From Volvox africanus (Eukaryota; Chlorophyta; Chlorophyceae; Chlamydomonadales; Volvocaceae): a stretch of 64,000 nt of DNA. The notes beneath the pieces were generated by a model. The model searched no databases and was not told the DNA's origin. It saw nothing but the letters and a program-made list of their open reading frames with translations. Made by a program: the position numbers and the translations under genes. The stretch spans positions 4,267,001 to 4,331,000 of the forward strand of contig BSDZ01000078.1 in the NCBI GenBank assembly GCA_030268105.1, written 5' to 3'. Shown in pieces: positions 47,056 to 59,590 of the stretch. Position 1 is the first letter of the stretch; each line of letters opens with the position of its first letter.

Positions 47056-50000
47056 ATGGGCATCGCCAACCTATGGACTGAGCTAGCCAAATATGCAAAT
47101 GTATGTCGCTCGTGGAATGGTGTGGCACGGAACACATCGGTGACGGGCGATGCTCGTGACGACAACACGGAAATTGTCGCCGAGCTATGCGACAAGGTCC
47201 TGGCCATTGACACCTCAGTATGGCTCTTCCAGTGCTCCCAGCAGTCTGACCTTAAGGACGCTATTTTTGATGAGCACGCGCGTGTATTGTATATTGTCAT
47301 TTTCCGGGTGGGTCAGCTTCGCGTTTGGTGGGAGGGTCCTGCATCGAGGCAGCACGAGGGTCCCTTCAGGGCATAGCGGGGTTAATCGTGGGCTCACCGC
47401 CTGATGGAAGCCACGGCTCTTCTAGTTCTGAAATTTCAGAGGTAGGATTTTCACCGTTCCCAACAGCTGCAATTATACTTGCACAGCAGTAGTTCTCTCT
47501 GCTCCGTCTTGGATGAGCAACACCGGGATAGTGGTCCCGCACTGCCATCCAACCCGATGGCGTATCCTTGTTTCCTCCCAGCCTACGTTCCAACAAGATT
47601 TTCCCACCTTTCGGTTCCAACTCACGAGCTGCGTTCGGGCCCACTATGGAACTTCGCTCCCCTGGCCCACACCGCAGATAATGAACCTGCTCCGGTACGG
47701 AGTGACCCCCCTATTTGTTCTGGAAGGGGTTACCCCGGAGGCCAAGATGGGACGACTGAACCAGAGGTGAGGGCTGCCGATAGTGTGGGCATGGAGGCCA
47801 AGAGCTCGAGATCGTCCCTCTCAGGATGCGGTTTAGGATGGAGGCTGCGTGGGCTGTTGGTTTCGTTATTGGAAATAAGTTCGTGATTTGAGATGTGCTG
47901 TAAACGGCTAGGGAACTGGTCCTATGATAAAATATTGTAGTCTCAACCCCTGAGGTATTGGTAAAGGCCGTGCAGTTAGGAAAGGTAATAGTGGGTTCAT
48001 TCGGGCGTCAGTTCATCCCGGTGGACAGGCATGTCTGGGCCCACGATCAAGGGCGGGCGGACTGGTCCATTTGGGATCATCGTGCTGCAACATCTGGGGT
48101 CCTGATGCAGGGACCCTAACGGTGCGCCCGCGCAAATACTTTTAGCTGGGCCCTGGATGCACTGACCACGATCGGGGGCATCGCCTCAGGAGATCGGGCG
48201 AAACGGGACTCTGTACACTCGGAAACGAGCACGGCGCATTTCGTCGCGTTTGTGTCTCTTCCTTGTCTCTTGGCGGATCTGTTGACACGTTAGGATCTTT
48301 TGTGAAGCGCGCGAGCTTCTTCTTCTACAGGAGTCTGGCTCGCGGCTTCAGCGGCAGAGCTGTGGGCAACCGACGCGGAGGGCGGCACGACACGCTTGGG
48401 CGCAAAGTGGTGGACCTGCTGGACCTCATGGTGGGTGTTAGAGAAAGGAAACAAGTAAATGGGAGGCGCACGCACCAATGCACGCTGCGGCCACCAGAAG
48501 AACCACAATCTCTCTATCGCCTCAGGGGATCCCCCACGTGGACGCCCCGGGCGAGGCTGAGGCCATGTGCGCCGCCCTCACCAGTGTGGGCCTGGCGCAC
48601 GCCGCCGTCACCAGCGACGTGGACGCTCTGCTGTTCGGGGCCCGGAGGGTCTACAAGGAGTGCAGGGTGCAGGTGAGGTGTGAGGAGACACCCAATTACG
48701 GAGCCCTTAGGTCCGCATGGACTAGATACCAGTAGACTGCGTACACCACTAGACAGCGTGCCGTGCGTCCCACATACCCTTACCGCTATCTAGAGCTCCG
48801 AGAGGCCATCATCCTGCTGTTTGCTATGTGCACTGTACTGTGCGTCCTGGATTCCCGCAAGTCCTCCGGGAAGCAATGGTTTTCTTCTTTGCTGCCTAGC
48901 TTACGCCTTGGGCACCCTGCTGGTATTTCGCTGCTCAATTCATGTATTGATGTGTTGCATCTGACGCGGTTCACTGCAAAAATATCACCACTGCGACTGC
49001 CACTACCATTGCTACCAGATGGACAACGCCAAGAACAATGTATTGGAGCGGGTTGACGCAGGCGAGGTTGCGAAACGTTGCTTCGGGCTGAGGAGTGAGG
49101 GGGCTGCCTGCGTCCAAGCGCTGCAGGTGGCGTAAGGGAATGAGATTCGATGACATAGTTTCTACATATGCCGCGCTGAAGACTGGCGCACGCGCGCGAA
49201 CGGTGCCTTTCCTCCTGGGGGGGTATCAGCCTTCGCCTATTCACTGGACACCTAGCAACTGTAAACACCGAGTCAAGGCATATTTACTGCGGTGTTGGTC
49301 ATTTCTTGTCACCCTCCAAAGACTTAATCCATCTCCGGCTTAATTTTGGTGGCAGTAAATTAAATGCTTCCACCCGCCACAGGTTCCTGTGACTGGGACC
49401 GTTTCCTTCTCAACTTCCCACCATGTCCCCTAAGTCCCCATACCCCTAAGAAGTCTTTTCTACCCCTGTTCCTGCCTTCCTTCATGACCTCGTGTTTCCC
49501 CTGGTATCCTCCGCAGGCGGTAGCTTGTCTCTGCGGCTGTGATTACTCGGTTGCAGGCGGTAAGGGTGTGGGCGTCAAGATGGCGCTGGAGGCGGTGCAG
49601 CAACTGACAGTCGGACGTGAGGTGGGTGGGCCTCGGCGGGTCGGTAGCGTTTTCCCTCCCGCAAGCCCCAATTTCCGAGCTGGTAATTCGACCTGAGTTG
49701 AAGCGCCTTCCTTTTCGCTCGTTACGTTTTACCGGTAGGACGATGGCCAGGTGATCCCAGAGCTGCTGAAGTTCCTGGAGACAGGTCCCGACCCACGGGT
49801 CACCGCCCTTTCCAAGTGCACCGGCTGCAAGACATGCGGTTCGTTTCTGGGACCGTACCTGAGGCTGAAAGCGGGAAAAGGACCATCATCATCCGGCTAT
49901 GGCTGAGTGGCTCAGTGGATGACAGAGCGGGCCCCTGTAGGCTCAGGCATAACAAAGCTTACCTCTTGGCTTGAAGTAGTATGGAACCTGATGGCCGTCC

Positions 50001-53000
50001 TCTACGGCACCGATCGCAGCCCATTTTCCTGGCGTGGTCAGGGCAGGCAAATACTCGAATATTCCGACATTCATATATCGACCAGGAAAGCCCACATTCA
50101 CTCCGCTATGGATTCCGCCGTGCTGCCCCATTCACATACCGTACGCTGCTATTTCCCACCTAAACCCCACCCATCAAACACTGGCGATGGAAACTCTGGG
50201 TGCTAAGGACTGGATACGCTGGCCTTTTTGTAATCCCCACTGGTAGGTCACGAGAAGCACGGCCGTCAGCCGTGTCCCATTTGCGGCCCAGGACCTTGTC
50301 GGCCTAAGTCGGAGAGCAGCCCATGCGAATGCGAGTTCCACAGGTATGTACCGCATGCGCGCGTACGTAAATGATATTAATTGTCGATGCGCATTACAAC
50401 GCTCGCGCATGCTAGTTGTCACGCGCACACCGGATACCGGATACGTGTGTATCCGATTGATTTCTAGCCGTGATGTGAGGCAGAGCTAGCTGACATGTAT
50501 CCCGGAGGGACTCGGTGGGAGAGAAGGCCGCTCACGTGGCCGAACGGGTCAAGTTCTCTCGCGCTCTGCAGCTCAGCCCAGGCCGAATCATGCTCTTTCC
50601 CAACCGTCACGTGCAACCGTCACATTGTCAGGCCTCCATTAACCCGTCGCCGGCCTTTCTCTTCGGTTGCAGGTCGGAGCCGCAGCGCAAGTTCATGCGG
50701 GTGATCGCCCGGTGCGTAGATCCTACCCTAGGGAGTCCTTACTCCCAGCGAATAATGGAAAAGTATCATCGAGGCCATATTAAGACCAGGATGGGAGAGG
50801 GCAGAGGGAACATAATTGTGTGCTCGGAGGTAGCGGCCAGCAGGACAGGACCCACCTGGGCAGCTCCTCGCGCAATGTTCGCTTGCCTGCACTTTTGTCA
50901 TTATGCGCGGAGAATTAGCCGAGACACTTCTTCAGCCGGTTTGCGTGGCGAAGTGAACAAGGGATCTGTGCTATCACTGAGGGGTTTGAGGGATGTAGGA
51001 TGATAAATCAGTCACTGTCTGACCGCCGAAACGGTGTGCTGCACTTCCATCTGTCCTGGCCGTAATACAGAGCCGCCAATACGGGTCCGTCCTTTTCGGC
51101 TGAGTGTCGCGCCACTATCGCCGCGTTCCAATCCGAGACAGAGCGTGCGAATTGGGCAGCGGAGGAGCTGCGCCGGAGTGTGGGCAGCATCAGGTGTGGA
51201 GAAACTCATCCGAACCTTCTCTCTCGCTGCTGCATTAGAGCGCTCACCTTGGAAGGCGTCCCGACCACGCCCCCGCATCAATTAGCATACTGTGGGTCCC
51301 TCTCCTACATGTCCGATCACATGACAGGAGATGACCAGATACGCCATTCTCTGTACTTAGCGCTGCGGCTCGATGCCACATCGCAAACACAGCTCGGTAT
51401 CGTGGATTGGCTGTGATGCAAAGAGCACCGGCCCTGGTCTATGCACATCGCGTCGCATGTTCCTTACCTCGATTTCGAAGAGCACCTTTTCCATCATCCT
51501 TTGCCCCAAGAAAGGCAGCTTATATCCATGCCTTCATAAATTTTTATGCAGTCCTTCCGTTTACTTCTTCTTATCGTCTTCACTTCTTTACTCCCTGACC
51601 CTCGGCGACTAGTGCTGCGTGCCTTGCCATCCCAGCTGGCCCCGGCGCCCTGACGTGCAGGGTGTGTTCCAGTTGATGCACCCGCTGCTGGGCAACACCA
51701 GCTCTGATCCCAACAAGCTGCTGTGGACGTACCCGGAGGTGCGGGACAGGATGCGGCCAGTGCTGATGGAGTGGGACATGCGCCAGGGCCCAGAGCCCAG
51801 CGGTAAGCGGCTAGCGAAGTTGCATGAAGTGGTAGAGCAGCTTAGGGGTCAATGATGGACTGATCAGGTCACATTAGTATGCAGTGTGGGAGGAATGGTT
51901 TTGACAGAGCGTGTTAGGACCATGAACTCACAATGAAATGGGCTTCTGCACGGCTTTGACTGGGCTCAGCTATCTTGACGTTTGTCGCTACACTACCCGC
52001 ATGCGTTATTTATGGGAGTGGCGTTTTGTGGAACCGTGAGCCCTTGGTCCTATGCTCATAGTGGACAAGGAGGTCTTTCTCACAAAGTCCTCTTTTTTTC
52101 GCATTCCGACTACGCCTGCTTCTCCTCCCTCTCTAGCTGTTGCGATGGCCCACGTGGAGTTCCGGCCCCGCCGCATCAAGCAAGTGGCCGCCAAGGATGG
52201 AGGGCTGTGGGCCTACCTCTTGGAGTGAGTTGCATGTGCGTCTATGGAGGACGTGTCCTTGGACGACTCCCTGTGCCATATGTGGGCCCTCTCACCTGCT
52301 TCACGAATCCGCCTTCAAGGTATCCCGCGCAGGTATCTTAGCACGGTCAAGTCCATTATCCACGGTCCCCAGCGCCTTGCCATCCATACCTGATTGCTTG
52401 TCTTGCGGGCCGCCCCATCTGATAGCATCCGCCCGCCTTTATTCAGCTATCTGCTCATCCTGCAGGTTTGACCGAGTCCCGGCGAATAACTCGGCGGATG
52501 CTGAATTCGACCGGCAGCAGCTGGCGAACAGCAAGCTCGTGAAGGGTCGCCATGTGCGGCGGACACTTGTAGACCGGCTTTGGCCTCACCTGCTGCAGCT
52601 GCGGGAGGAAGAGGAGCAGGTAGACAGGCGAGAATGGGCGGTTGGGCAGGGGGAAAGAGCAAGAAGTAAGTCGATGATTTGCAGCGACACATCGTGCATA
52701 TAGGTTCGACTTACGGTGGGAGGTTTGCATAAGGCGATGGGAGAGCTTCTCCTAAGACGCATGGAGCGAACATCCGAGGCAACTTCCCCGAAGGCACCCT
52801 TCGTTCTGAATACTTCCATTTCGGCTTTTGAAGGCTAGCCATGAGCGCCAACGACTCTAATACTACAACATCGATGGTTGCTATTTTGTATTTGATAACA
52901 TCTGCGTCCCGGTGTATGTCATGGCCATAGGCGAAGCTCGCCAAACCCAAAATGGGCCGGAGTAAAGCCGCTACCGAGGCTACCGCCAGCGGTTCTCCCG

Positions 53001-54811
53001 GTGGTACCACCAGGGGGGCAGGACCCATCGGCCACATGGGCTCTGGGCTGGCTGCCAGCTCAAGCCTTGGCGGCGCCACGCGTTCAGGCATCTCGCAGGG
53101 CAGCCGCGAAGTCATGCACCGCTTTCTCAGGATGGGCTCCGGCTGCGGTGTCGCAGCCTCTGCTGCTGCCCCGAGCACGTCTGTCCAGCAGAATGGCACC
53201 AAGAGCGGCGCTGTTAGCAGCGGCGGCCGGTCAGCTGTACGTGAGGCAGCTGTAGTAGACGATAAGGAGAAGCAATATGGAGATTTCGGCGACGGTGACG
53301 ACGACATGGAATACGAGGTGCAAATGACGCAGTATAATGATAGTCAGGGCCCTGTTGCAGAGACAGGCGGTGCGCGGCGTGGTGGGGCTGCTGATGGTAG
53401 GGTGGTGGTGGTGGCAGGGGGGGCGCGCAGCCAGCTTGCACAGGTCGGCGGGTCCATAGGTGGGGCGGCGCAAGTTGGGATGGTGGCGTTGTGGGACAAG
53501 GAGGTGGAGGAAGATGAGGAATACGGCGGCGGTGATAACAACTACCGCTCTGCAGAGGTGCTGGAGCGAGAAGCGATATATGATGATCTGGAAGACGTCA
53601 TCCCCACGTCCTTGGACGAGCTGCTCGCCAGCGCATCGCAGCCCACTGGTCGTAACCGGGACGTGGGTCGAGGGCTACAGCCGTCGTCGGCACCTAGCTG
53701 GGGTGGCAATTATGACAACGGACCTGGCGCGAAGCGGCAAGGCAGTGAAAGGCCCGCACCAGTTGCGGATGCTGCTGGTGCGGCAGGGCCAGCGGTGCCG
53801 TCCAACGAGGTACCCTTTCGGCCCCAGCCCACGGGCCCAGGGCCGGGGCAGGAGCGGGGCCGTGGCGGCCGCGGTGGCGGCTACCTTGCGGCGGCAGCTG
53901 TGCCTATGGACCACCGGAATGCGCAAGATCAGGCGCGCGGCGGGGGCGACAGGTGCCATGGCACGGTGTTGGAAGTGATGGATCTCACGGACAGCCCTGC
54001 TCTCGCCGCACCGGTTGCCGGTAATCGTCCAGGGCCAGCCTCGGCCTCTGCTACAGGTTGGGAGGCGAAGGTTAACGCGGCCTTAGGTGACAGTGGCGAG
54101 AACAGCAAGGGCCAACGTACCCTGGCTCTGCCCAGGGGTCTCCCACATCCGACGCAGGCAGAGCAACCTCAAGTTGGCCTTGGGCAGAGCCGAGACGATT
54201 GCGTTGGCAGAGTTGCAGCGCGTAGCATGGATGGGAGGCAGGAGGGAAGCCAGGGAGAGGGGCATGGGAAGTGGATGGAGGAGGGCCAGGGCTCTGCAAG
54301 CAAACCCAAAGCTTCCCAACATTGCCAACAGGAGCTGGAAATGGAGAACGTTGGGCAACAGCGCCAGCAGCAGCAGGGAACAGCCCATGTACATGCGGAT
54401 CTGCAGAAGGCTGGGCCTCGGAAGGCTGAGAGGGAAAGTCCTGCGGCACGGCGGGCACGGCTGATGCGGACACTTTTTCCAGATAAGCTCGAGAACGGAT
54501 CGGCGTCGGCTGTGGCCCCCTGCCCACGGGCGCGTCAAACTGACCATGCTCGGCCCGCGGGTTGGTTGGAGCGCGCACAGTCGCCACAATCAGAGCAGGA
54601 CCGCCGGCTGACTGACGTGGTCTTATTCTCACCGTCACCGTCCAAGAGGCGGAATACGGGCGAAGGTGGTGTCACGAACTTTGGGCGTGTATATGGGGCT
54701 GTCGGTAATGGGTGTTCCACCATGACGGCAATCCCTGATGCAGCAGAGCCTGTTGACTTGACCTTAGGCGATAGTGATGACGATGATGTGGTAGATCTGA
54801 CGCAAACCTGA
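47056..54811 (+). CDS. GEN1/SEND1-type XPG-family Holliday-junction nuclease
   Basis: Rad2/XPG-family nuclease expected to cut four-way DNA junctions and flaps in recombination. Exons read: 47056-47307, 47678-47766, 48331-48430, 48526-48672, 49019-49126, 49517-49621, 49739-49838, 50247-50343, 50673-50711, 51071-51193, 51661-51802, 52137-52224, 52466-52665 and 52931-54811. The junctions 51193/51661 and 52665/52931 do not close in phase, so a small exon is missing or mis-set there. The N domain starts MGIANLWTEL with AIDTSVWLF and RYGVTPLFVLEG. The I domain has VDAPGEAEAMCAAL and VTSDVDALLFGA (metal-binding acids), then a helix-hairpin-helix GCDYSVAGGKGVGV. An unusual Cys cluster follows (KCTGCKTCGH, CPICGPGPC). 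RPRRIKQVAAKDGGLWAYLLEF matches the GEN1 chromodomain. The last roughly 620 residues are disordered and end with three VDLT-type motifs. Confidence 0.85.
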
Positions 54812-56250
54812 CTTCTTCAATGACTGCCCAGGGCCTTGGGGTAGTGTTGGATAAAAAATGGTACGAATGCGGCGCGTACACGTGGGACTCAAGAGACAAT
54901 ATAAACTAATCAGATTGTACTCTCATGGGTTGGATTGTTGCATTATTGTCAAATTCCTCATGGTTGTCTTCTGCATAGTTTTGCACACAGACGTTGCGGC
55001 CTGAACAGTTGGGAGATGGTTGCCTGTTCGGTTGACTGGTCTTAATTTGGCAGTAAAGTCGGCAACAATGCTGCATGAAGGCTACCTACGCTGCATTAAA
55101 TTACGAAAGCCTCAAAGGTGGCTTGGGAGGTGTATGCACGGCTCGCCTGGCCGTTAGGCGGGTGCTCGTCAGGGTGCGATCGTTACAAGGGAGATCAGAT
55201 TTCACATAGATCGGTAGCTCGTTAAGATTCAATCTTGTAAGTTAAAATTTGGGAGCCGTTTAAATTTCATTTTGTGTATTCCCCTCGCGTGGCAGGTACT
55301 TCAAGATCGCCGAAATAATAGAAAGAAAGACCTGTATTAATATACACCCAAGTTATGGCTGTGTGGCTATGCTCCTAGGGCCCGGCCTGGCATGCGCCGT
55401 TATAATACCAACGTGATTCAGGTGGTTCCTTGGGTGAGGTTCTGGAGTTTGCAAAGTGAGGCAAAGATGAAATACACTTTCTGAAGTCCTATTAAACGAT
55501 ATATGGCTAATAATTAGCATTTCATATTCTCATCATTTGTATCTCTGATTCTCTATCATAGGACGTCTCAGGTTTAACCGAACCGCTGGAATTCGGTTTT
55601 ACATTCCGTTGGCCACACATTCTTAATAACTTAAGCAATAGTTGATTTAGCAACACACATACGCAAGGTTTAATCTTGTCTTAATGAGGTTTTAATTTAT
55701 CGTCCAGGTTGTGATTCAACGATGAGACAGGTCCAGTCCCAATCAGCGAGGGGCCTCACCAAACGCTTGCAAACGAGGCATACCGTGCTAAGCCGGAATG
55801 CGAGATCAAAATTGCCTTGTAAGTCTTTAACTTATATACTGTTAAATTTTCCTCATCGGCTCTTCGGTAATGAGTCGTAGAAACTGAGTCGCCGAGGCTA
55901 TTCCGCAGGCCGCGCGGCAGCCGTACGCAATCTGGGGATACCGCATGAGCTGCCCCTTTTTCCTGTACAACCGATGGGTGTGTTCCTTCCAGGTGTGACC
56001 GGCTTCTTCTTGACGAGCCGGACTCTGGTTGGGTATCGTGCTCAGGGTCGCTCAGAGCTGCCACTCTAGGTTTTCATAAATGCACGAGGCAAAGACTCAT
56101 ATCACGCACAATATGGGTCAACGCCCCTCTCTTGAACATAAGCCACTTTCGATAGCCAAAGGGGGATATGTACCTGCGCGCCGACCATCTCCCAACGCCT
56201 CCAGACCTTAACCCTGATTACATGACTCTGATTCCTATCCTCCTCAACAG
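54812..56250. other. Gap; first exon(s) of the LON-domain gene expected
   Basis: An AT-richer intergenic stretch at 54.9-55.7 kb without ORFs of note. The N-terminal exon of the plus-strand LON-domain gene should lie between about 55.7 and 56.25 kb, but I could not place an ATG or donor with confidence. Confidence 0.45.
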
Positions 56251-56540
56251 TCTTGCCGCTCTCCGCTCCCGCTACGTGTGGTATGAAAGCCTCCGTCACA
56301 CCCACCCGGCCTTCCGTGCGCGTTAGGCATGACTAAGACCCTGCACCTATACGAGCCGCACTTCATTTCCTTGATGGACGAGTGCCTTGCTTCGGAGCAC
56401 AAGCTCATGGCCACAGCGGTTCTGGAGCCTTTCATGGGAGAGGCCAGCGAGGCAGATGCCGGCCCCGGGGCTTTCGTTGGGGGATACAACTTCTCGTTAT
56501 CCTGCGGCTGCTTAGTGCAGGTATGTGTGGTGTGTATGTA

Positions 56541-56579
<39 letters not shown>

Positions 56580-58968
56580 GTATGTATGTGTGTATGTGTA
56601 TGTGTATGTATGTGGGGTGTGTGTCCACCACAGATTTGACAGCGGGCCCAGGACGCACAGGTTGTGCGGTCTGACAAACTTGGGACATGTACTCACGTCG
56701 ACGTGTTCGAGCCATACCATCGTGCGTGTATGCTCGTCAACTTTCAAAGTAGCTTACCTGGTCCCTGGTGCACACATGGACTGTGCCGCTTGCGATCTGT
56801 GCTACATGCCGATCCTTCTTGGTAGAGACCTGTATAGCTCCTTAGTATACGGTAGCAATCATTCATTAGCGTCCGCGTTCTGATCTCCGCTGGCTGATCT
56901 TGAAACCCCACCTGTACGGCAGGTTCTGAGCGCTAAGCCCTACACGGGCGGCTATCTGGTGCGCATCCGCGGAGAGGCTCGACTGGGTATCAGTGGACTG
57001 CCTCAAGCAGGGCCCTATATGCGAGCTCAGGTGGGCTAGTGAGGACCTCAGGTTCAGGGTGGTCAGGGTCAGGGTGCGGGATGGAGCTCTTCGGTTTATT
57101 CGCGTGAAGCGACCGGAATGAGCGCCGGTGGTCATTGGGGAAATCTCGATTGAGTCCGTATCAGGCTTACAAAGCTATACAGCCTCACCTGACTGTTTGA
57201 AAGGAGTCCAAGGGCTTCGACCTGAAGCCAGGGAGTATAAGCTTTTGATTTTTCGTCCGTCAGGCATTTCGTTTTTCCCGCCGTTGCGACCTCGCAGGTG
57301 TACCCTCTTCCCGATCAGCCCTTTGAGCTCGGCGCTGAGCAGGAGAGGGAATTGCGGACCAAGGTGGCGCAGTTGCGAGAGATCATGCGGGTTGGTTTCC
57401 CGGAACTCGTGCACCCGAGGTCGCGTTCTGGGCTGACCCCCCGCTACGCTTCGTTGCGAGGCACGGAAGTCCGCAGAATGCTGAATGTATTGGTATTGAT
57501 ACCCGAAATACACCGATTGCATGCCTGCATGCCCCGCTTAAAAACAATTGGCTGTGTAACATGTGCTTGATAGTCTGGTCTGTAACCAGCTTGCCGTATG
57601 CCTTGTCACGTCTGTTTGCATCTTCCACAGGACGTGCAAAATTTGGCGTCCAAGTTTCGTTGTGACGAGACGGCAGCTCTCCAACAAGCCATGCGGTGGA
57701 TGCACGGGACGCCCATCGCTCCCGGGATACAGCAGCCCACTGCGACCCACGGGTCACCGGCGAGATCAGAGCCGGGGGCGACAGTGGAGGGCCAAACGTC
57801 TGGTGGTGAGGAAGACCCGAACGCCAGTGTTCGGCATCAAGAACAGGGCCGTCGGCCAGCCAATAAAGGACACGACGGCACCAATGGGGGCCCCATGGCC
57901 GCCGCATCGCCGCCTTCCGGCAACAGTGGTTATTTGAGTAACGATAAGGATACGGGCAGCAGTGCCTCAAACAGCGGCTTTGAAAGAGGACGGAGTGGAG
58001 CTTTATCACGAGACTTGCAACAGGCTTTCGAGGGCGCTGCTGGAGAACAAGAAGAGGAGGCGGAGTTCAGCGCCGAAGAAGCGGTGCGGTTGTCCTGGGC
58101 CTCATTGCAATGGCTACCGCACGCCAGTACAGAGGTACGATGTGATGCCGGTTGGGAATTGGAATCCAGTGTAGTGGGTGTGTGCCAGTTCGTATGTCCC
58201 TGTACGTCGTCGTCCCTGGGACTTACGGATTGGGTCATGGCCATCCCCGTTCTAGGCTTAGGAATGCTGTCTAGACTGCGGCTTCGGGGGCGGATGGGGC
58301 TGGGCTGTGGGCTCTCGCGCCACATCTCACCCAGGTGCCAGCAGCAATAACGCAATAACGCCACCGCTTGTCAATCATAGTCCACTGATATTTCGGAATT
58401 AGGGGTGCAATAACTAAAGGGTGTGAAGATCGGCGGGAATATGCATGTGGAGAGAAGCCGCCCTACCCAGTCCATGCAATCCGCAGTTTGGCTTGATTGT
58501 CCGCTCCATCGGGTGATGCACAAATCGACAATACCCGGCAGGGCGTCGTGTATTGCATTCGGAATCGCGAGCTTGATATGAAGGTTGCACCGTTTGCAGC
58601 ACCACCCATCCTCATTACAGATACCGCTGTGTTCTGCATAACTTCTCCAGGGGCTCCTCACGCATGGACGGTTTTCCATGATGCATCCATGCAACCGCGA
58701 CTTCCCGGCATTTTCAGTTCCCTGTCTTAATAATGCACTTTATTGTTCCAGTTCCGTTCTGAATCTAAATTGTTTCCCAACATGCATGCACTTTTGCTTG
58801 TCAATCATTCCCGGCCTTCTACGTCTTCAGGAGCGCATGTTCATAGTCAGGACCCGGTTATTGGCTATGGAGACACGCGATGTGGGTCAGCGAGTGGAGC
58901 TCGCTCTGGAGGCAATGGGACGAGCCCGTGCCAGTCTCGCTGCCAAATGTGCCATCAAAGCCATTTAG
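56251..58968 (+). CDS. LON substrate-binding (PUA-like) domain protein, 5' end missing
   Basis: Proteins with a LON N-terminal domain but no protease part are common in plants and algae, often in organelles; their roles are poorly known. Exons 56251-56280, 56327-56520, 56923-57030, 57298-57390, 57631-58134 and 58831-58968 (stop) keep phase. The domain starts LPLSAPATCGMTKTLHLYEP, the usual LPLFPL...P..TLPL.I(F/Y)EPR pattern. It continues FISLMDECLAS, then VLSAKPYTGGYLVRIRGEAR, PYMRAQVYPLPDQP, a helix RELRTKVAQLREIMR and a C-terminal helical segment ERMFIVRTRLLAME. Exon 6 carries about 100 disordered residues. The Lon AAA+ and Ser/Lys protease domains are absent before the stop. The first intron (46 bp) is unusually short, and intron 2 begins in a microsatellite. 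Confidence 0.75.
56521..56612 (+). repeat. TGTATG/TGTG microsatellite at an intron 5' end
   Basis: About 90 bases of alternating TG with TATG units (TGTATG-type repeats). It starts exactly at the donor GTATGTGTGG of the LON-domain gene's intron. On the opposite strand it reads as CACATA repeats. Confidence 0.95.
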
Positions 58969-59590
58969 CGACTTGGCCTCGAACGTCTCGCGTCTTGTGT
59001 AGGGCAACGCATGGGGTTTGGGGTTTGGGGCCCTATCGTTTCGGGGGAACTAAGATTGGCGCCAACGCGTCATGTCGTGTAAGGAGCAGGGTGGCACCTG
59101 TTGCGCAGTGGGGTGCAACCTGCAGCGCAGAATCTGGATCTGCATTAGCGGCTGTCTGAAAGGAATATGTTATTCGTGAGAACGGCGGACTGGACAACAG
59201 GACCCCGCGGCGGGTTCTTGATTGGACAAGCGCTTCCAGAGGCTGGATCGATGGTGTCATGAAAATGCGGCAGCGAAGAACGCTTCTCGTCCACGGCTTG
59301 GTATGGCGCTTGGTATGAGTACTACGCTACGGGCTTTCGTTGCCGTATACCCTGGGGATCGTGGCTTGGGCGATCCTGAATCTGATGCAATATATCCCAT
59401 GACCCGAATGCATCGCATCAACGGATTGCGGTGGGTGTCAGCATATGTTGTCCAGCAGCCCAAACATCTCTCCGCTACGATAAGGGAACCGACGTTTTAA
59501 CTGAAGCACAGTCGTACGATTTATTAATACCCGGAAATTGTAACTAGGCTTAGGTGATGTTCACAGCTGTGGCTGAAGTAGTATGATAGC
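58969..59590. other. Gap between LON-domain gene and AT-rich island
   Basis: Host-like base composition; 3' UTR of the LON-domain gene expected. A 92-codon plus-strand ORF at 59222-59500 has no recognised motif. Confidence 0.5.

Noticed and set aside
56244..56747. His/Thr-Tyr repeat protein on the minus strand
   Set aside because: It is the translation of the CACATA microsatellite in an intron.
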